Both the position numbers and the translations under genes were made by a program. Positions 1 through 10,333 of a DNA stretch of 64,000 bases are shown here, one piece after another; positions within the stretch are counted from its first letter, which is position 1; each line of letters starts with the position of its first letter. The notes below the pieces were generated by a model, which ran no database searches, was not told the origin of the DNA, and worked only from the letters and a program-made list of their open reading frames with translations. Location: contig OX463788.1 in the NCBI GenBank assembly GCA_949825025.1, forward strand, positions 34,149,078 to 34,213,077, in the 5' to 3' direction. This DNA is from Siphlonurus alternatus. Taxonomy: Eukaryota; Arthropoda; Insecta; Ephemeroptera; Siphlonuridae.

Positions 1-42
<42 letters not shown>
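1..42. repeat. (TA)n microsatellite, left flank of foldback
   Basis: Pure TA dinucleotide repeat from the window edge. The same repeat continues at 2666-2698 on the far side of the foldback element, so the element appears to have inserted into one TA run. Confidence 0.95.
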
Positions 43-46
<4 letters not shown>

Positions 47-2661
47 GTGTTCCACAATTCGTGTCCCAAATGTAACTCGTAAAATGGAATTGCAAAAGTG
101 CTCGTAGAAACTTCAAATTTCGTACAGTGGTAGTCGAGGGTCCTTTGTTTTGTGTTCTGGCAGTGAAAATTTTTTCCCACCCTTATTTCACCCCTTCTGG
201 GGGGTGCGTTCCCGTTCTTTATCAAAACCTTATGGGCTTACAATGTTAATGAAAATCAAATAAAAAAATTTTCGAATTTCAGTCTGAAAATTTCCAACTA
301 GGGGTTTTCGAGTATGAGAAAAACAGTGGTGACCTTATTTTTTTTCTGCCATTGACCCTTCACCCCTCGCAGGGGTCAATGTTGACCCCTAGAATGACTT
401 TTTTTTTAATTCTCCGAATTTGTTGAAATTGATATGATTTTGTGGGTTATCGACGATGACAAAACCCATGAAAACACTTGCGAGTTGATAAAATTGACCC
501 TTGACCCTCGCAGGGGTCAGTAGTGACCCCTAGAATGACTTTTTTAAAATTCTCCGTTTTCATTGAAATTGATATGCCTCTATGGGTTGTCGAGGATGAC
601 AAACCCCATGAAAATACCTGCGAATTGATCAAATTGACCCTTGACCCTCGTAGGGGTCAGTGGTGACCCTTGGAAGGATCTTTTTTAAAATTCTCCGAAT
701 TTTTTGAAATTGATATTCCACTATGGGTTTTCAAGGATGACAAAACCCGTAAAAATACTTGCGAATTAATAAAATTGACCCTTGACCGCTTGTCAGGGTC
801 AGTGGTGTCCCCTAGAATGACCTTTTTAAAATTTTCCGATTTAGTTGAAATTGATATACTTCTATGGGTTATCGAGGGTGAGAAAACTAATGAAAACACT
901 TGCGAGTAAATTAAAATAATTATTGATCGATCTCGCAGGGGTCACTGCATGGTGAGCCTTGAAATTAATTTTTCCACATTCTCTCCATTTCATTGAATTT
1001 GATATGCATCTATCGGTTATTGAGAATGGAAAAACCCAAGAAAACATTTGCAAATTCATCAAAATTATTGTTGACCTCGCAGGGGCCACTGGTGACCCTT
1101 GAAATTAATTTTTCCGAATTTTCTCAATTTCATCGAATTTGATATGCCTCTATGGGTTGTTGAGGCAGATAAAATTAATGAAGATGTTTTCAAGTTGGTT
1201 TACATAATTCATTAATTAATCCGCAAGGGTCACTGGTGGCCTCTAGATTTTGAATAAATTTTGAATTATTGTTTTATTAATATCATTATTAAAAAAATTT
1301 AAGTGGGCCAGTCACAATTGGAGAATACTGACTCAGCCACTGTTACATATGGGGTTCGATTAATTTTGTGCTAAATTTTCAGTGGTATACGACTTCAGTT
1401 GGAAAGTTGAAATTTGGCACACAGAAAGCCAAGGGTTGTAAGTTTCAAGGATATTTTTGTTTCTTTAAAAAAAATAAAAAAAAAATCTTCTCTCAACTGT
1501 TTGACGGGTGCATGGATTCATGATTTGCATTTCTTCCTTGTGGGATTTCCCATGTTAAATTAAGTTGATCTGATAGATTTTGTTGCCGATCTCCACCAAA
1601 CCACCAAAATTCGTATTTAAAGGTTTCAGAGTATGCGAGGTCAACAATAAATTTGATGAATTTGCAAATATTTTCATGGGTTTTTCCATTCTTAATAACC
1701 GATAGATGCATATCATATTCAATGAAATTGAGAGAATGTGGAAAAATTAATTTCAAGGCTCACCATGCAGTGACCCCTGCAAGTTCAATAATTATTTTAA
1801 TTTACTCGCAAGTATTTTCATTAGCTTTCTCGTCCTCGATAACCCATAGAGGTATATCAATTTCAACAAATTCGGAGAATTTTAAAAATATCCTGTCAAG
1901 GGTCACCACTGACCCCTACGAGGGTCAAGGGTCAATTTTATCAATTCGTAAGTATTTTCATGGGTTTTGTCAACCTCGACAACCCATACAAGCATATCAA
2001 TTTCAACAAATTCGGAGAATTTTAAAAAGGTCATTCTAGGGGTCACTACTGACCCCTACAAGGGTCAAGGATCAATTTTATCAATTCGCAGGTATTTTCA
2101 TGGGGTTTGTCATCCTCGACAACCCATAGAGGCATATCAATTTCAATGAAAACGGAGAATTTTAAAAAAGTCATTCTAGGGGTCACTACTGACCCCTGCG
2201 AGGGTCAAGGGTCAATTTTATCAACTCGCAAGTGTTTTCATGGGTTTTGTCATCGTCGATAACCCACAAAATCATATCAATTTCAACAAATTCGGAGAAT
2301 TAAAAAAAAGTCATTCTAGGGGTCAACATTGACCCCTGCGAGGCGTGAAGGGTCAATGGCAGAAAAAAAATAAGGTCACCACTGTTTTTCTCATACTCGA
2401 AAACCCCTAGTTGGAAATTTTCAGACTGAAATTCGAAAATTTTTTTATTTGATTTTCATTAACATTGTAAGCCCATAAGGTTTTGATAAAGAACGGGAAC
2501 GCACCCCCCAGAAGGGGTGAAATAAGGGTGGGAAAAAAATTTCACTGCCAGAACACAAAACAAAGGACCCTCGACTACCACTGTACGAAATTTGAAGTTT
2601 CTACGAGCACTTTTGCAATTCCATTTTACGAGTTACATTTGGGACACGAATTGTGGAACAC

Positions 2662-2665
<4 letters not shown>
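43..2665. mobile_element. 2.6 kb foldback (inverted-repeat) element
   Basis: The first bases (CAGAGTGTTCCACAATTCGT) recur as reverse complement at the right end, and the complementarity runs inward for more than a kilobase on each side. Each arm is built from about five or six degenerate tandem units of roughly 120-130 bp. Each unit carries an AGGGGTCA motif, an ATTCTCCGAATT-like block and a TATGGGTT block. The centre (about 1230-1490) is unique AT-rich spacer. TA flanks both ends, which fits a TA target duplication, but the host sequence is itself (TA)n. Open frames on both strands are by-products of the repeat unit. I see no transposase, so the superfamily is unknown. Confidence 0.85.

Positions 2666-2698
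<33 letters not shown>
2666..2698. repeat. (TA)n microsatellite, right flank of foldback
   Basis: TA run directly following the right terminus of the 2.6 kb foldback. Confidence 0.95.
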
Positions 2699-2702
<4 letters not shown>

Positions 2703-3120
2703 GTTAAATGTTACTGACATTGTAAATAATTATTTAATTATATTGAGAATTAGATTTTGGTTTTTGCTATTAAAATTTTCAAACTGCACAAATTTTTGTG
2801 CAGATTACAAAAAAACAAAAAAATGTTTGCAACATAATTATCTTTTATATTTATAATCCATTAATTATTATACTTTTAATATTACTCATCATCTTATACT
2901 AGATACTATAGATAGGTATTATATAATATATTCCAAATGATGAGAATAAGAGTGACTATAGATTTTGTTGTCGTACATATAATAATTTACTACTTAATTA
3001 ATTCTTCTTGTCAAATCGTATAATTATAAAATATGTTGTAAACTATTGTGGCATCTGCCGTAATAGTACTAATAGTAAATAGTAGAGACAGCCAAAAACT
3101 GTCACTTGTGATGCCAACTA
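2699..3120. other. AT-rich DNA, no feature seen
   Basis: No long open frame, no repeat with a copy elsewhere in the window, and no convincing splice-bounded exon. Confidence 0.5.
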
Positions 3121-3121
3121 A

Positions 3122-3334
3122 AGGTGGATATATTCAAATGGCGATTTTTACCATGCGACGCGACGCGAGTAATGCGCACTTGTAGTAACATCCATTGGCG
3201 GCCATATTGGGCGATTAAAAGAAAAAGAGCATCGTAATTAACGTGATTACCGGCGAATTCGCCGCCGCATAGGATTTCACAGCTTTTACGTCAAAATCGC
3301 GTCGCATCGCCGTTGTCGCCATCTGAATCCGCCT
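3122..3334. mobile_element. Short TIR element, GCGATT family, copy 1
   Basis: About 210 bp with inverted ends of the form AAGGTGGAT...ATCCGCCTT. The body contains CATTGGCGGCCATATTGG and AAAAAGAGCATCGTAATTAA, which are shared with copy 2 and with three copies at 63.0-63.6 kb. It is GC-rich compared with its surroundings and non-coding. Confidence 0.8.
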
Positions 3335-3338
3335 TTAA

Positions 3339-3542
3339 GGTGGATTTTCATGGGCGATTTCCAGCCTGCGACGCGAATAAAGCGCACTTGCTGTAACATC
3401 CATTGGCGACCATATTGGGCGATTAAAAGAAAAAGAGCATCGTAATTAACGCGATTACCGGTGAATTCGCCGCCGCATAGGATTTCGCAGCTTTTACGTC
3501 AAATCGCGCCGCATCGCCGTTGTCGCTCATGAAAATCCACCT
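3339..3542. mobile_element. Short TIR element, GCGATT family, copy 2
   Basis: Direct neighbour of copy 1 in the same orientation. The two are separated only by a TTAA (3335-3338), and another TTAA follows the right end (3543-3546). This fits a TTAA target-site transposon such as a piggyBac-type MITE, although no transposase is present to prove it. Confidence 0.8.
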
Positions 3543-3727
3543 TTAAGCATGAACTTTGTAGAAAAAAAAAGCGCCTAACCCATGCAAACTTATAATAAAT
3601 TCATGAATTATATGACAGGTAATTAAAATTCTTTAACAAAAATGTTGATACTTATTATATTATTGTTTTAAATAAAATAATATGTAATTTGCATTCATAT
3701 TATATGAGAATAAAGGAGAAAGCAACT

Positions 3728-3764
<37 letters not shown>

Positions 3765-4962
3765 GGGTGTAAAACATAATATACCCATATATGTTAATGT
3801 TCACACAAATTATTCTAAACTCTAAATAACTAAATAATCCTCCACTGATATTATTTCTGATGTAAAGGAGTAAATGTACTAAATTTTAGTATTATAATTA
3901 TTATAAAATCATGTACTACTTACTTAAAAAAATCTTACGTTTCCTATTTTTTCAAACAAAAAATTTACTGTCACATTTAAAATTTGTACATAATTTCTAT
4001 TGTGTCTTAATTTTTAGCATTATATATATTTAAGTTCACGAAATCATAACTGACAATAGTTCTCATCATGCTCTGATATATATTGCATATTGTACGTTAC
4101 CGCTAAAATTTGTTACAACCTAACTGCACAGTATTATGCAATGTCAGTATAGTAAAAGCAAATTAAAGGAGAGAAAGAATACCATCACCGTCATTCGGTA
4201 CATCCGAAGCTTTTCAGTTTATAATCGGAAAAGGTGCAAAAGAAGGTAAAGAAATTCGGTAAGCTGTTGTGTTTGATTATAAATTTTTTATTTGGCTTAT
4301 TATATTGACTTTAAATATATGAACATGATGTGTCATCACTCATCACTACAATTATTCAGACATGAAAACTTCATATCACATTACAAAAGTTTTTTCTCTC
4401 AAAATTTCAAGGCTAGTTCACTTTGGCAGTAATAGCAATTCATGCTTACTGGCACATAAATTTATAATATTTATTATTTGACTTCATGAATGTTTTGCTT
4501 GACTCTCACGCCCTAAGATTTTCCTGGGTGTTGTCACTTAATTCTTACTTAATAATATTACAAATTTTTGTTTTACCATACGTTGGTAACAGAAAATATT
4601 AGAAACTAGGAAAATAAGGAAATATACTTACAATACAATGGTATGAACCAACCATCATATACTTGAGAAATTATTAATAAAAACATTAGATTAATTACAA
4701 GAAAAATGGCAAATCATTGAACACATTAGAAAAAAGTACATTAATAACAGTCGATATAAATAATGAAATTAAGAACAATAATATAAAAGAAAACTATGGC
4801 AAGGTGAAAAGTTGTGGGTAAGTGAGCTGTACAAAATAGGATCGAGTACCCACACACTTAATTTTTTTTGATTTACACACCTATAGAGTGTAAGCTAATG
4901 ATGTGAGCGTGCGTGCTTTATAGCTTTAATTCAAGTAGTGATCTCGACTTGGGCCGGCGTAC
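3543..4962. other. Downstream intron or intergenic DNA of the Ig gene
   Basis: AT-rich, with a short (TA)n at about 3732-3758. It lies 3' of the last recognisable Ig exon on the minus strand. I found no further exon, terminator codon context or polyadenylation site that could be assigned to the gene. Confidence 0.4.
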
Positions 4963-5313
4963 CTTGCCGGATGACTTTGAGTCTTGCTGGTGGCGCGTCT
5001 TGGAAGCTTACTTCACCCACGGGTCGCACGCCACACGTCCACTCGCCTGACTGCTCAGTTACGACGGCACGAAAGCGTACACTACAGTCTCGGCTGTCAT
5101 TGCCAAACGCAGCAAACTCTCTAAGAGAGACCGTGGGCTCTGGTAAGGTTGCTTCCTTTGCGTCTGGTTCCTCGTGGTGCTCGACATCTCCCGCCACAGG
5201 TCGCCAAACCCAGCGGCAGCTCTCGACCCTCTGTGCCGCCACGCAACGCAACAGCACGGGACTGCCCGCGGGCATCTGGATGTTGCGTGTCAGCTCAGAG
5301 AACTCCATCTCCA
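4963..5313 (-). CDS. Ig-like domain exon (most 3' of five), 117 codons
   Basis: Internal exon of a multi-Ig protein. On the minus strand it is preceded by a pyrimidine-rich tract ending CTGCAG and followed by GTACGC, and it is phase 1 at both ends (351 bp). It encodes one complete Ig-like domain. Cysteines fall at about residues 24, 33, 77 and 94: the first and last are the canonical B-F strand pair in LLRC and GEWTCGV, and the middle two lie in CRWVW and DCSVRF. A glycosylation sequon (GNDS) sits just before the third cysteine. The exon is far more GC-rich than its surroundings. It has the longest loop between the CRW and DCS motifs of the five, rich in Glu. I cannot name the gene. A beat/side-like or other arthropod adhesion or immune receptor is possible but unproven. 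Confidence 0.85.
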
Positions 5314-5454
5314 CTGCAGACAAGAAGAAATTGTCTTTCTTTAATCAACTCTAACATAATAATAAAGATAAAAAAATAAATAACAAAAAATAAAAAAAAA
5401 TGATAGTTTCACCCGCATCAAAGTTCATAGCACTAAATTCATCTGAATACATAT

Positions 5455-5670
5455 TGAAACTTAGTAAATAACTTTTTCGTGCAAAGGGTATTCATACTGA
5501 ATATATTTTAATTCAGTCTCAGACCACCTGCGGAAGAGAGCGGTTGACTCTCGGAACGTCGTGATATGTGTAGTACAAGTAAGTGTTATAATAGTGGCGT
5601 GCACGAACACTAAGTGATCATTGCAACTTACTACACACAGCAGAAGGATTACATCGAACACCGGCAAAGG
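5455..5670. mobile_element. Single arm of a foldback repeat
   Basis: Sequence such as GCACGAACACTAAGTGA and ACATCGAACACCGGCAAAGG recurs, in both orientations, in the palindromic element at about 55.75-56.47 kb. Only one arm is present here. The minus-strand open frame over it is not a gene. Confidence 0.65.
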
Positions 5671-6600
5671 TAAATGTCTGAAAAGTCAATTAAAACAACA
5701 TGTTGAAACGTTATGTAATTAATACGACAAATTCCTTAACTAATATTCCTTGTGACTTTCATAAAATTTTGAAAAGATTATGAATAGTATGTGATCATAA
5801 GTATAAAAACTAGCAGTAAAACTTTATAATTTGTCTGTTATAATAAGAATTTCAGCCATGTTATTTTAGGCTACGCTACTTAACTAATATAGACAATAAT
5901 GTGTGATTATAGTAATACTAGTATAAAATAAAACTGATGATAATATATTTAATTTTTATGTTTCTTGTTTCTTATTACAGGTATTAGCAATATATAATAT
6001 AATATTGAAAATAATATGCTGACACTATATAGGGCTCTTTTTGTGTAATAAATAAATACAAATTATATATAAGCTAATAAGCACTCAAATTGTTTATAAA
6101 TGCCGTTAATTAATAGAGTTTGCATTGATAATCAGCAGATAAAATTCTTTGTTTTGATAGTTTGAATTCCAATAAAACAGGTAATAATATTTTAGCATGG
6201 CACATTTCAGTTGTCTTGTAAATATACTGATATATGTGTAATATAATTTTGCTTGTTGTAACATTTTTATATATACATATCTAAGTGCTGTATTGTTTAC
6301 ATATTTATTATATTAATTAAGTATTTAGTATGCCTATGTATATGTACTTTATCTTGAAGTTGCATGTAAGTGTTTATTTTATTATTATTGTTTAATTTGT
6401 CTATCAGTTTAACAGTGATTTTGTAATAAAAGTGAATATTTTATTGGTGTTTTTGAGTGAATTCAGTGCTAATCTTAGTTATGGGATGAAGAATTTATGA
6501 ACTTTATTAAAAAATTTGTGCTTTTAAATATTAAATTTAATGCAATGCCTGTCTAATTATCTCTTTCAGCAAATCCCAAACTGTAATTTTTGGCGGTTAG
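5671..6600. other. AT-rich intron DNA
   Basis: Part of the 3.4 kb intron between the Ig exons at 8674 and 5313. No repeat or exon recognised. Confidence 0.4.
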
Positions 6601-6604
6601 GTGC

Positions 6605-6640
6605 AAGAATGGGCTTGCCTAAACCTCGCCGCAATAAAGA
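6605..6640 (+). mobile_element. Retroelement 3' tail remnant
   Basis: The block ATGGGCTTGCCTAAACCTCG followed by CCGCAATAAAG is repeated almost exactly at about 45.56-45.60 kb. In both places it runs into TTCTA repeats, so it looks like the 3' end of a LINE or SINE family whose tail is (TTCTA)n. Only the tail is recognisable here. Confidence 0.6.
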
Positions 6641-6644
6641 TATT

Positions 6645-6874
6645 TTCTATTCTATTCTATTCTATTCTATTCTATTCTGTTCTGTTCTATTCTATTCTAT
6701 TCTATTCTATTCTATTCTATTCTATTCTATTCTATTCTATTCTATTCTATTCTATTCTATTCTATTCTATTCTATTCTATTCTATTCTATTCTATTCTAT
6801 TCTATTCTATTCTATTCTATTCTATTCTATTCTATTCTATTCTATTCTATTCTATTCTATTCTATTCTATTCTA
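6645..6874 (+). repeat. (TTCTA)n microsatellite, about 230 bp
   Basis: Nearly perfect TTCTA pentamer array with two TTCTG variants near its start. It follows the retroelement tail at 6605-6640, from which it probably expanded. The ILFYS-repeat open frames over it are artefacts. Confidence 0.97.
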
Positions 6875-7112
6875 CTTTACGCAACCAAATTACTATTTTC
6901 AATGTTTGTAATTTCTATAGAACCTTTAATTAGCACTTTTTAATACTGCAGAAATTTTATGAAGTTAATTGCCACGTCAACGATTTAGTTGTTCAAAATC
7001 TTGATTGTTCACATTAATTATAAAACATTATTAAGTAATTTTAAAAGGAATTGATTATCCATTTTGGTAGCCTAAACTAATAAACGAATAAAAGTAAGCA
7101 ACATATATTATA

Positions 7113-8325
7113 TACGGGGTCGGTGTTTCATTACATTTGAATGATTTTAAAGGAAAATTAAGGAATGAAATTTGATGGTAATATAGTTGTGACATACATA
7201 AAATTAAAGCTTACATTTTTAAATTTTCAAAATTTACATAATAAATGACATAGGTGGACTTTTCTTTCTGTTTTTAAGACGAAAAAGAAATAAAAATGAG
7301 CGTTTTTTTTTTTTGTTTTTAAGCATCGGTGCCAACATGAAATTAAATGCCCCTATAAAAATCCTGGCTTGATTATAAGTCAAGCCATGAACACCGTTGA
7401 GACCCTCTGGTATACAGGTTCACATGCACCTCTGGTTCACAACACATCAAGTTGCTAAACCCTTCGGCGTAATCGACGGCACAGCTAAATTTCACTAATG
7501 CAGTTCTCAGACATTTTACGCAGGCATCTTAAAAACTGTATTTCTCATACACCCTCTCTAAAAGAATTCAGGAGGTATGAGGTCTGCAGACCAAGAGACT
7601 TATAACGTGGTTCAATCATGCATGGCTTTTCTAGAGACCTGTGGAAAAACCTTATGGTTTTGCAGCTCCCGCATTGCGTACACCCAGTGACGGTCATTTA
7701 GAAAAAACCTAACTTGTTTGTTTTGCGGGATCATCCGGAATGGGGTCGGTCAAGCGCGACCTTGCCATCCGTCCTGTCATTTAAATGTGACTAAGGGAAA
7801 TGTGGAAACCTGTCAGAGGATGGACACCACATGCAGCTTTTGTCATGAACCGGAAATGGAATGTTTCAAATTCAGGAAAACCACATTGTGGTAAAGAGCG
7901 TACCCCTGGATGGAAAAGCGCGATTTTCGTTGAAAATTGTCACCCATCCAACTACAAACCAACCTTGTGTTGCTTTACTTCGGTGATCTAACGGAAACTG
8001 GCCAATAACGCATTTAGTGCACTCTCGCCAACCTTGCAATTCAGTGGAGAATTCAAAAGGAACAGTTAATTTCATGTGACCGCCGGTTCTTAAAAAATAC
8101 AAAAATAGGAAAAAAAAGGGAGGCTCATTTTTGTTTCCTTTTCGTCTCAAAAAAAGATAAGTCCACACATGTCACTTGTGATGTGAATTTTGAAAATTTA
8201 AAAATGTATATAAGCTTTAATTTGATGTATGACACGTCTATATTATCATATATAGAACTTTTCTTCTTCAATATATTTTCGTTTGAAATCGTTCAAATGT
8301 AATGAAACATTGTATCTTCCGTAAT
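7113..8325. mobile_element. 1.2 kb foldback containing a degenerate 5S-SINE sequence
   Basis: GTTTCATTACATTTGAA near the left end is matched by TTCAAATGTAATGAAAC near the right end. Inner blocks also pair: the GTGGACTT region at about 7255 with AAGTCCAC at about 8160, and AAAATGAGCG at about 7293 with GGCTCATTTT at about 8125. Inside the right half, about 7945-8035 reads as a decayed reverse complement of a 5S rRNA internal promoter (CACCCATCCAACTAC, then ACTTCGGTGATCTAACG). It lies in an Ig-gene intron and is non-coding. Confidence 0.7.
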
Positions 8326-8370
8326 CGGGCTATCATAACATCTTAACAATAGTCTGTCCAGGATATATAC

Positions 8371-8373
<3 letters not shown>

Positions 8374-8412
<39 letters not shown>
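8374..8412 (+). repeat. Poly-A run, about 39 bp
   Basis: Uninterrupted A homopolymer just upstream of a MITE. It may be the tail of a decayed retroposon on the plus strand, but nothing upstream identifies one. Confidence 0.9.
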
Positions 8413-8413
<1 letters not shown>

Positions 8414-8427
8414 ACCCTGTGTATATT

Positions 8428-8590
8428 GGGGGGCATTCACAAAGCACTTTAACCCCCACTTTAGCCTCGATTTCACATGGTACTAAACTAGGGGCTAACC
8501 ATATTAAGCTCCTAGTTTAGCACCATGTTTAGCACCAGGGATAAAAATCGAGGCTAAAGTGGGGGTTAAAGTGCTTTGTGAATGCCCCCC
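8428..8590. mobile_element. Palindromic MITE (GGGGCATTCACAAAGC family), copy 1
   Basis: 163 bp hairpin element. GGGGGGCATTCACAAAGC at the left is repeated as reverse complement at the right, with long near-perfect arms. ATT flanks both ends, a 3-bp target duplication compatible with PIF/Harbinger-type MITEs. It lies 83 bp downstream of the splice donor of the Ig exon at 8674. Confidence 0.8.
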
Positions 8591-8673
8591 ATTATGTTCT
8601 TCCTGATCGAGTATCTCTAAAGCAAAAATATTAATTATTGCGTTCGTCACGGATTCCTTCGAAAGGAACGCAC

Positions 8674-8985
8674 CTGGATGGTAGATGGTGAGCTTTGCGG
8701 GTGGGGCAGAGTATAGCGTCGCTGGCCCTGGCGGTCCTAAAACGGAGCATGTCCAGAGTCCCTGATGCGCACGTTGCACGTCACCTAGTGTGAGACTGCA
8801 GTCGCGACTCCAATTGCCCTGAGCTGGAAACTCCACAGGGTAGGGTGGTGCCTCCGCGAACGTCTCCATCGGCTTCCACGTCCAACGACAAACGGATACG
8901 CGCGCTGTTACGGCGCACGGCAGCGTCACTGAGGTACCTCGTGCTGCACGCGTGTCTTCCGCTACCTCCACGAAACGAACCTTCA
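8674..8985 (-). CDS. Ig-like domain exon, 104 codons
   Basis: Fourth of the five Ig exons in gene order. The acceptor ends TTGTTGCAG and the donor is CCAG followed by GTGCGT, with phase 1 at both ends. It holds one Ig domain with cysteines at about residues 24, 33, 63 and 80, a CRWTW motif and a DCSL motif. The sequon NWS sits before the third cysteine. It is the most divergent copy: TLPC replaces LLRC, the F-x-x-FGN block is reduced to AQGN, and GLWTCSV replaces GEWTCGV. The spacing between the third and fourth cysteine is 17, as in all the others. The family is assigned by comparison with the sister exons, and no gene symbol is justified. Confidence 0.83.
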
Positions 8986-9078
8986 CTGCAACAAGAAAAA
9001 CATAAAGCATAAAATAATGGCCTTATTTTTATACCTTTAACTTAATAGTGCATCGCAGTGTTTTCTTTAACACAGATA

Positions 9079-9089
9079 ATATATATATA

Positions 9090-9174
<85 letters not shown>

Positions 9175-9182
9175 ATATATAA
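9079..9182. repeat. (TA)n microsatellite
   Basis: TA run with two TTA interruptions, in the intron between Ig exons. Confidence 0.95.
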
Positions 9183-9219
9183 ATGTTAAAATTCGTTTTA
9201 ATTATATATATATATATTA

Positions 9220-9554
9220 ATTGAGTATCGACCTCAAATTTTTTTATTGCAAAAATGGATAGAGGGTGTAAAGTTATGCTACCCTGAATTTTTTTATTTT
9301 TTCAGATTTTTTACAGTCCTGGAAGTATTTTTAAAAAAATATTGAAAGTCCTTTTTGTGACGTCATGCGGCGGGAAACCGGCAAGTCCTATCCTTTTCTT
9401 AAGGAGAGGCGCCTCGTGACGTCATCAAAAGGACATTCAATAATTTTTTATAAATATTTCCAGGGCTGTAAAAAGTCTGAAAAAAATCAGGGTAGCATAA
9501 CTTTGCACCCTCTATCCATTTCTGCAATAAAGAAAATTGAGGTCGATACTCCAT
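9220..9554. mobile_element. Foldback MITE, GAGTATCGACC family, TA-flanked
   Basis: Left end ATTGAGTATCGACCTCAA and right end TTGAGGTCGATACTCCAT are inverted repeats, and the arms pair for over 130 bp each (TGGATAGAGGGTG, CTACCCTGA, AATATTTTTAAAA). TA lies immediately outside both ends. The spacer holds two TGACGTCA-like motifs. Relatives in this window are at 19625, 28812, 37352 and 47965, with a sister subfamily at 44739 and 58638. Confidence 0.85.
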
Positions 9555-9669
9555 TATAAATATCAAATAATCAATATTGTCACAACGGCGTATACAATAA
9601 TTAGCCATAACGAGCCGATTTTAATTTTTCGTTACAGCAATAGAGTAACACTAAAGGTGGCGATATGTG

Positions 9670-9858
<189 letters not shown>

Positions 9859-10021
9859 TATATTTTTTAATAACACCACTCATGGTTATGGTTAACTTTA
9901 TTTACTTATGAATATAAATTACGCAATTAAATATGCGTACTCTTATAATTGTACAGTTGTAACAATTAACTAACAAGCAACCTCCACGCCTTGTGGTAGC
10001 TGGCCTTAGTGTGGCGCCTAC

Positions 10022-10333
10022 CTGCCGGCAGTAGATTGAGGCGCGCGGCTGGTGCATCCTGGAAGTAGAACTCTCCGCTAGGTTGCACACCGCACATCCA
10101 CTCGCCGGCCTGCTCAGGTAATACTGAGCTGAATCGTACGCTGCAGTCATGACTTTCGTTGCCGAACGCCGCGAAGTTCTTCACTTGGATGGCAGGCGGG
10201 GGCTGGGGGTGGGTGGAGAACGGGCGCCATAACCAGCGGCAACGCTCAACTCTGGTGGCTGTCACGCATCGCAGCAATACTGTCTCACCTGCAGCGACTT
10301 GCAGGTCGTGGGATAGCTGGACGAATTTCATTT
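10022..10333 (-). CDS. Ig-like domain exon, 104 codons
   Basis: Third of the five Ig exons in gene order. The acceptor is preceded by a pyrimidine tract ending TTTTCAG, the donor is GGCAG followed by GTAGGC, and it is phase 1 on both sides. One Ig domain with cysteines at about residues 23, 32, 64 and 81; motifs LLRC, CRWLW, FGNESHDCSVRF and GEWMCGV. The sequon NES precedes the third cysteine. It resembles the 4963-5313 exon most closely (shared RVE before CRW, FQDAP near the end), which suggests duplication of neighbouring exons. A proline- and glutamine-rich loop follows the CRW motif. Confidence 0.86.

Noticed and set aside
447..2149. Several 60-130 codon open frames on both strands
   Set aside because: They follow the tandem unit of the foldback element, appear in mirror image in the two arms, and have no domain-like composition.
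4938..5354. Plus-strand open frames opposite the Ig exons (here and at 10159, 12430, 12464)
   Set aside because: They are antisense shadows; splice sites, conserved cysteines and family similarity are all on the minus strand.
6540..6933. Open frames rich in ILFYS
   Set aside because: Direct translation of the (TTCTA)n microsatellite.
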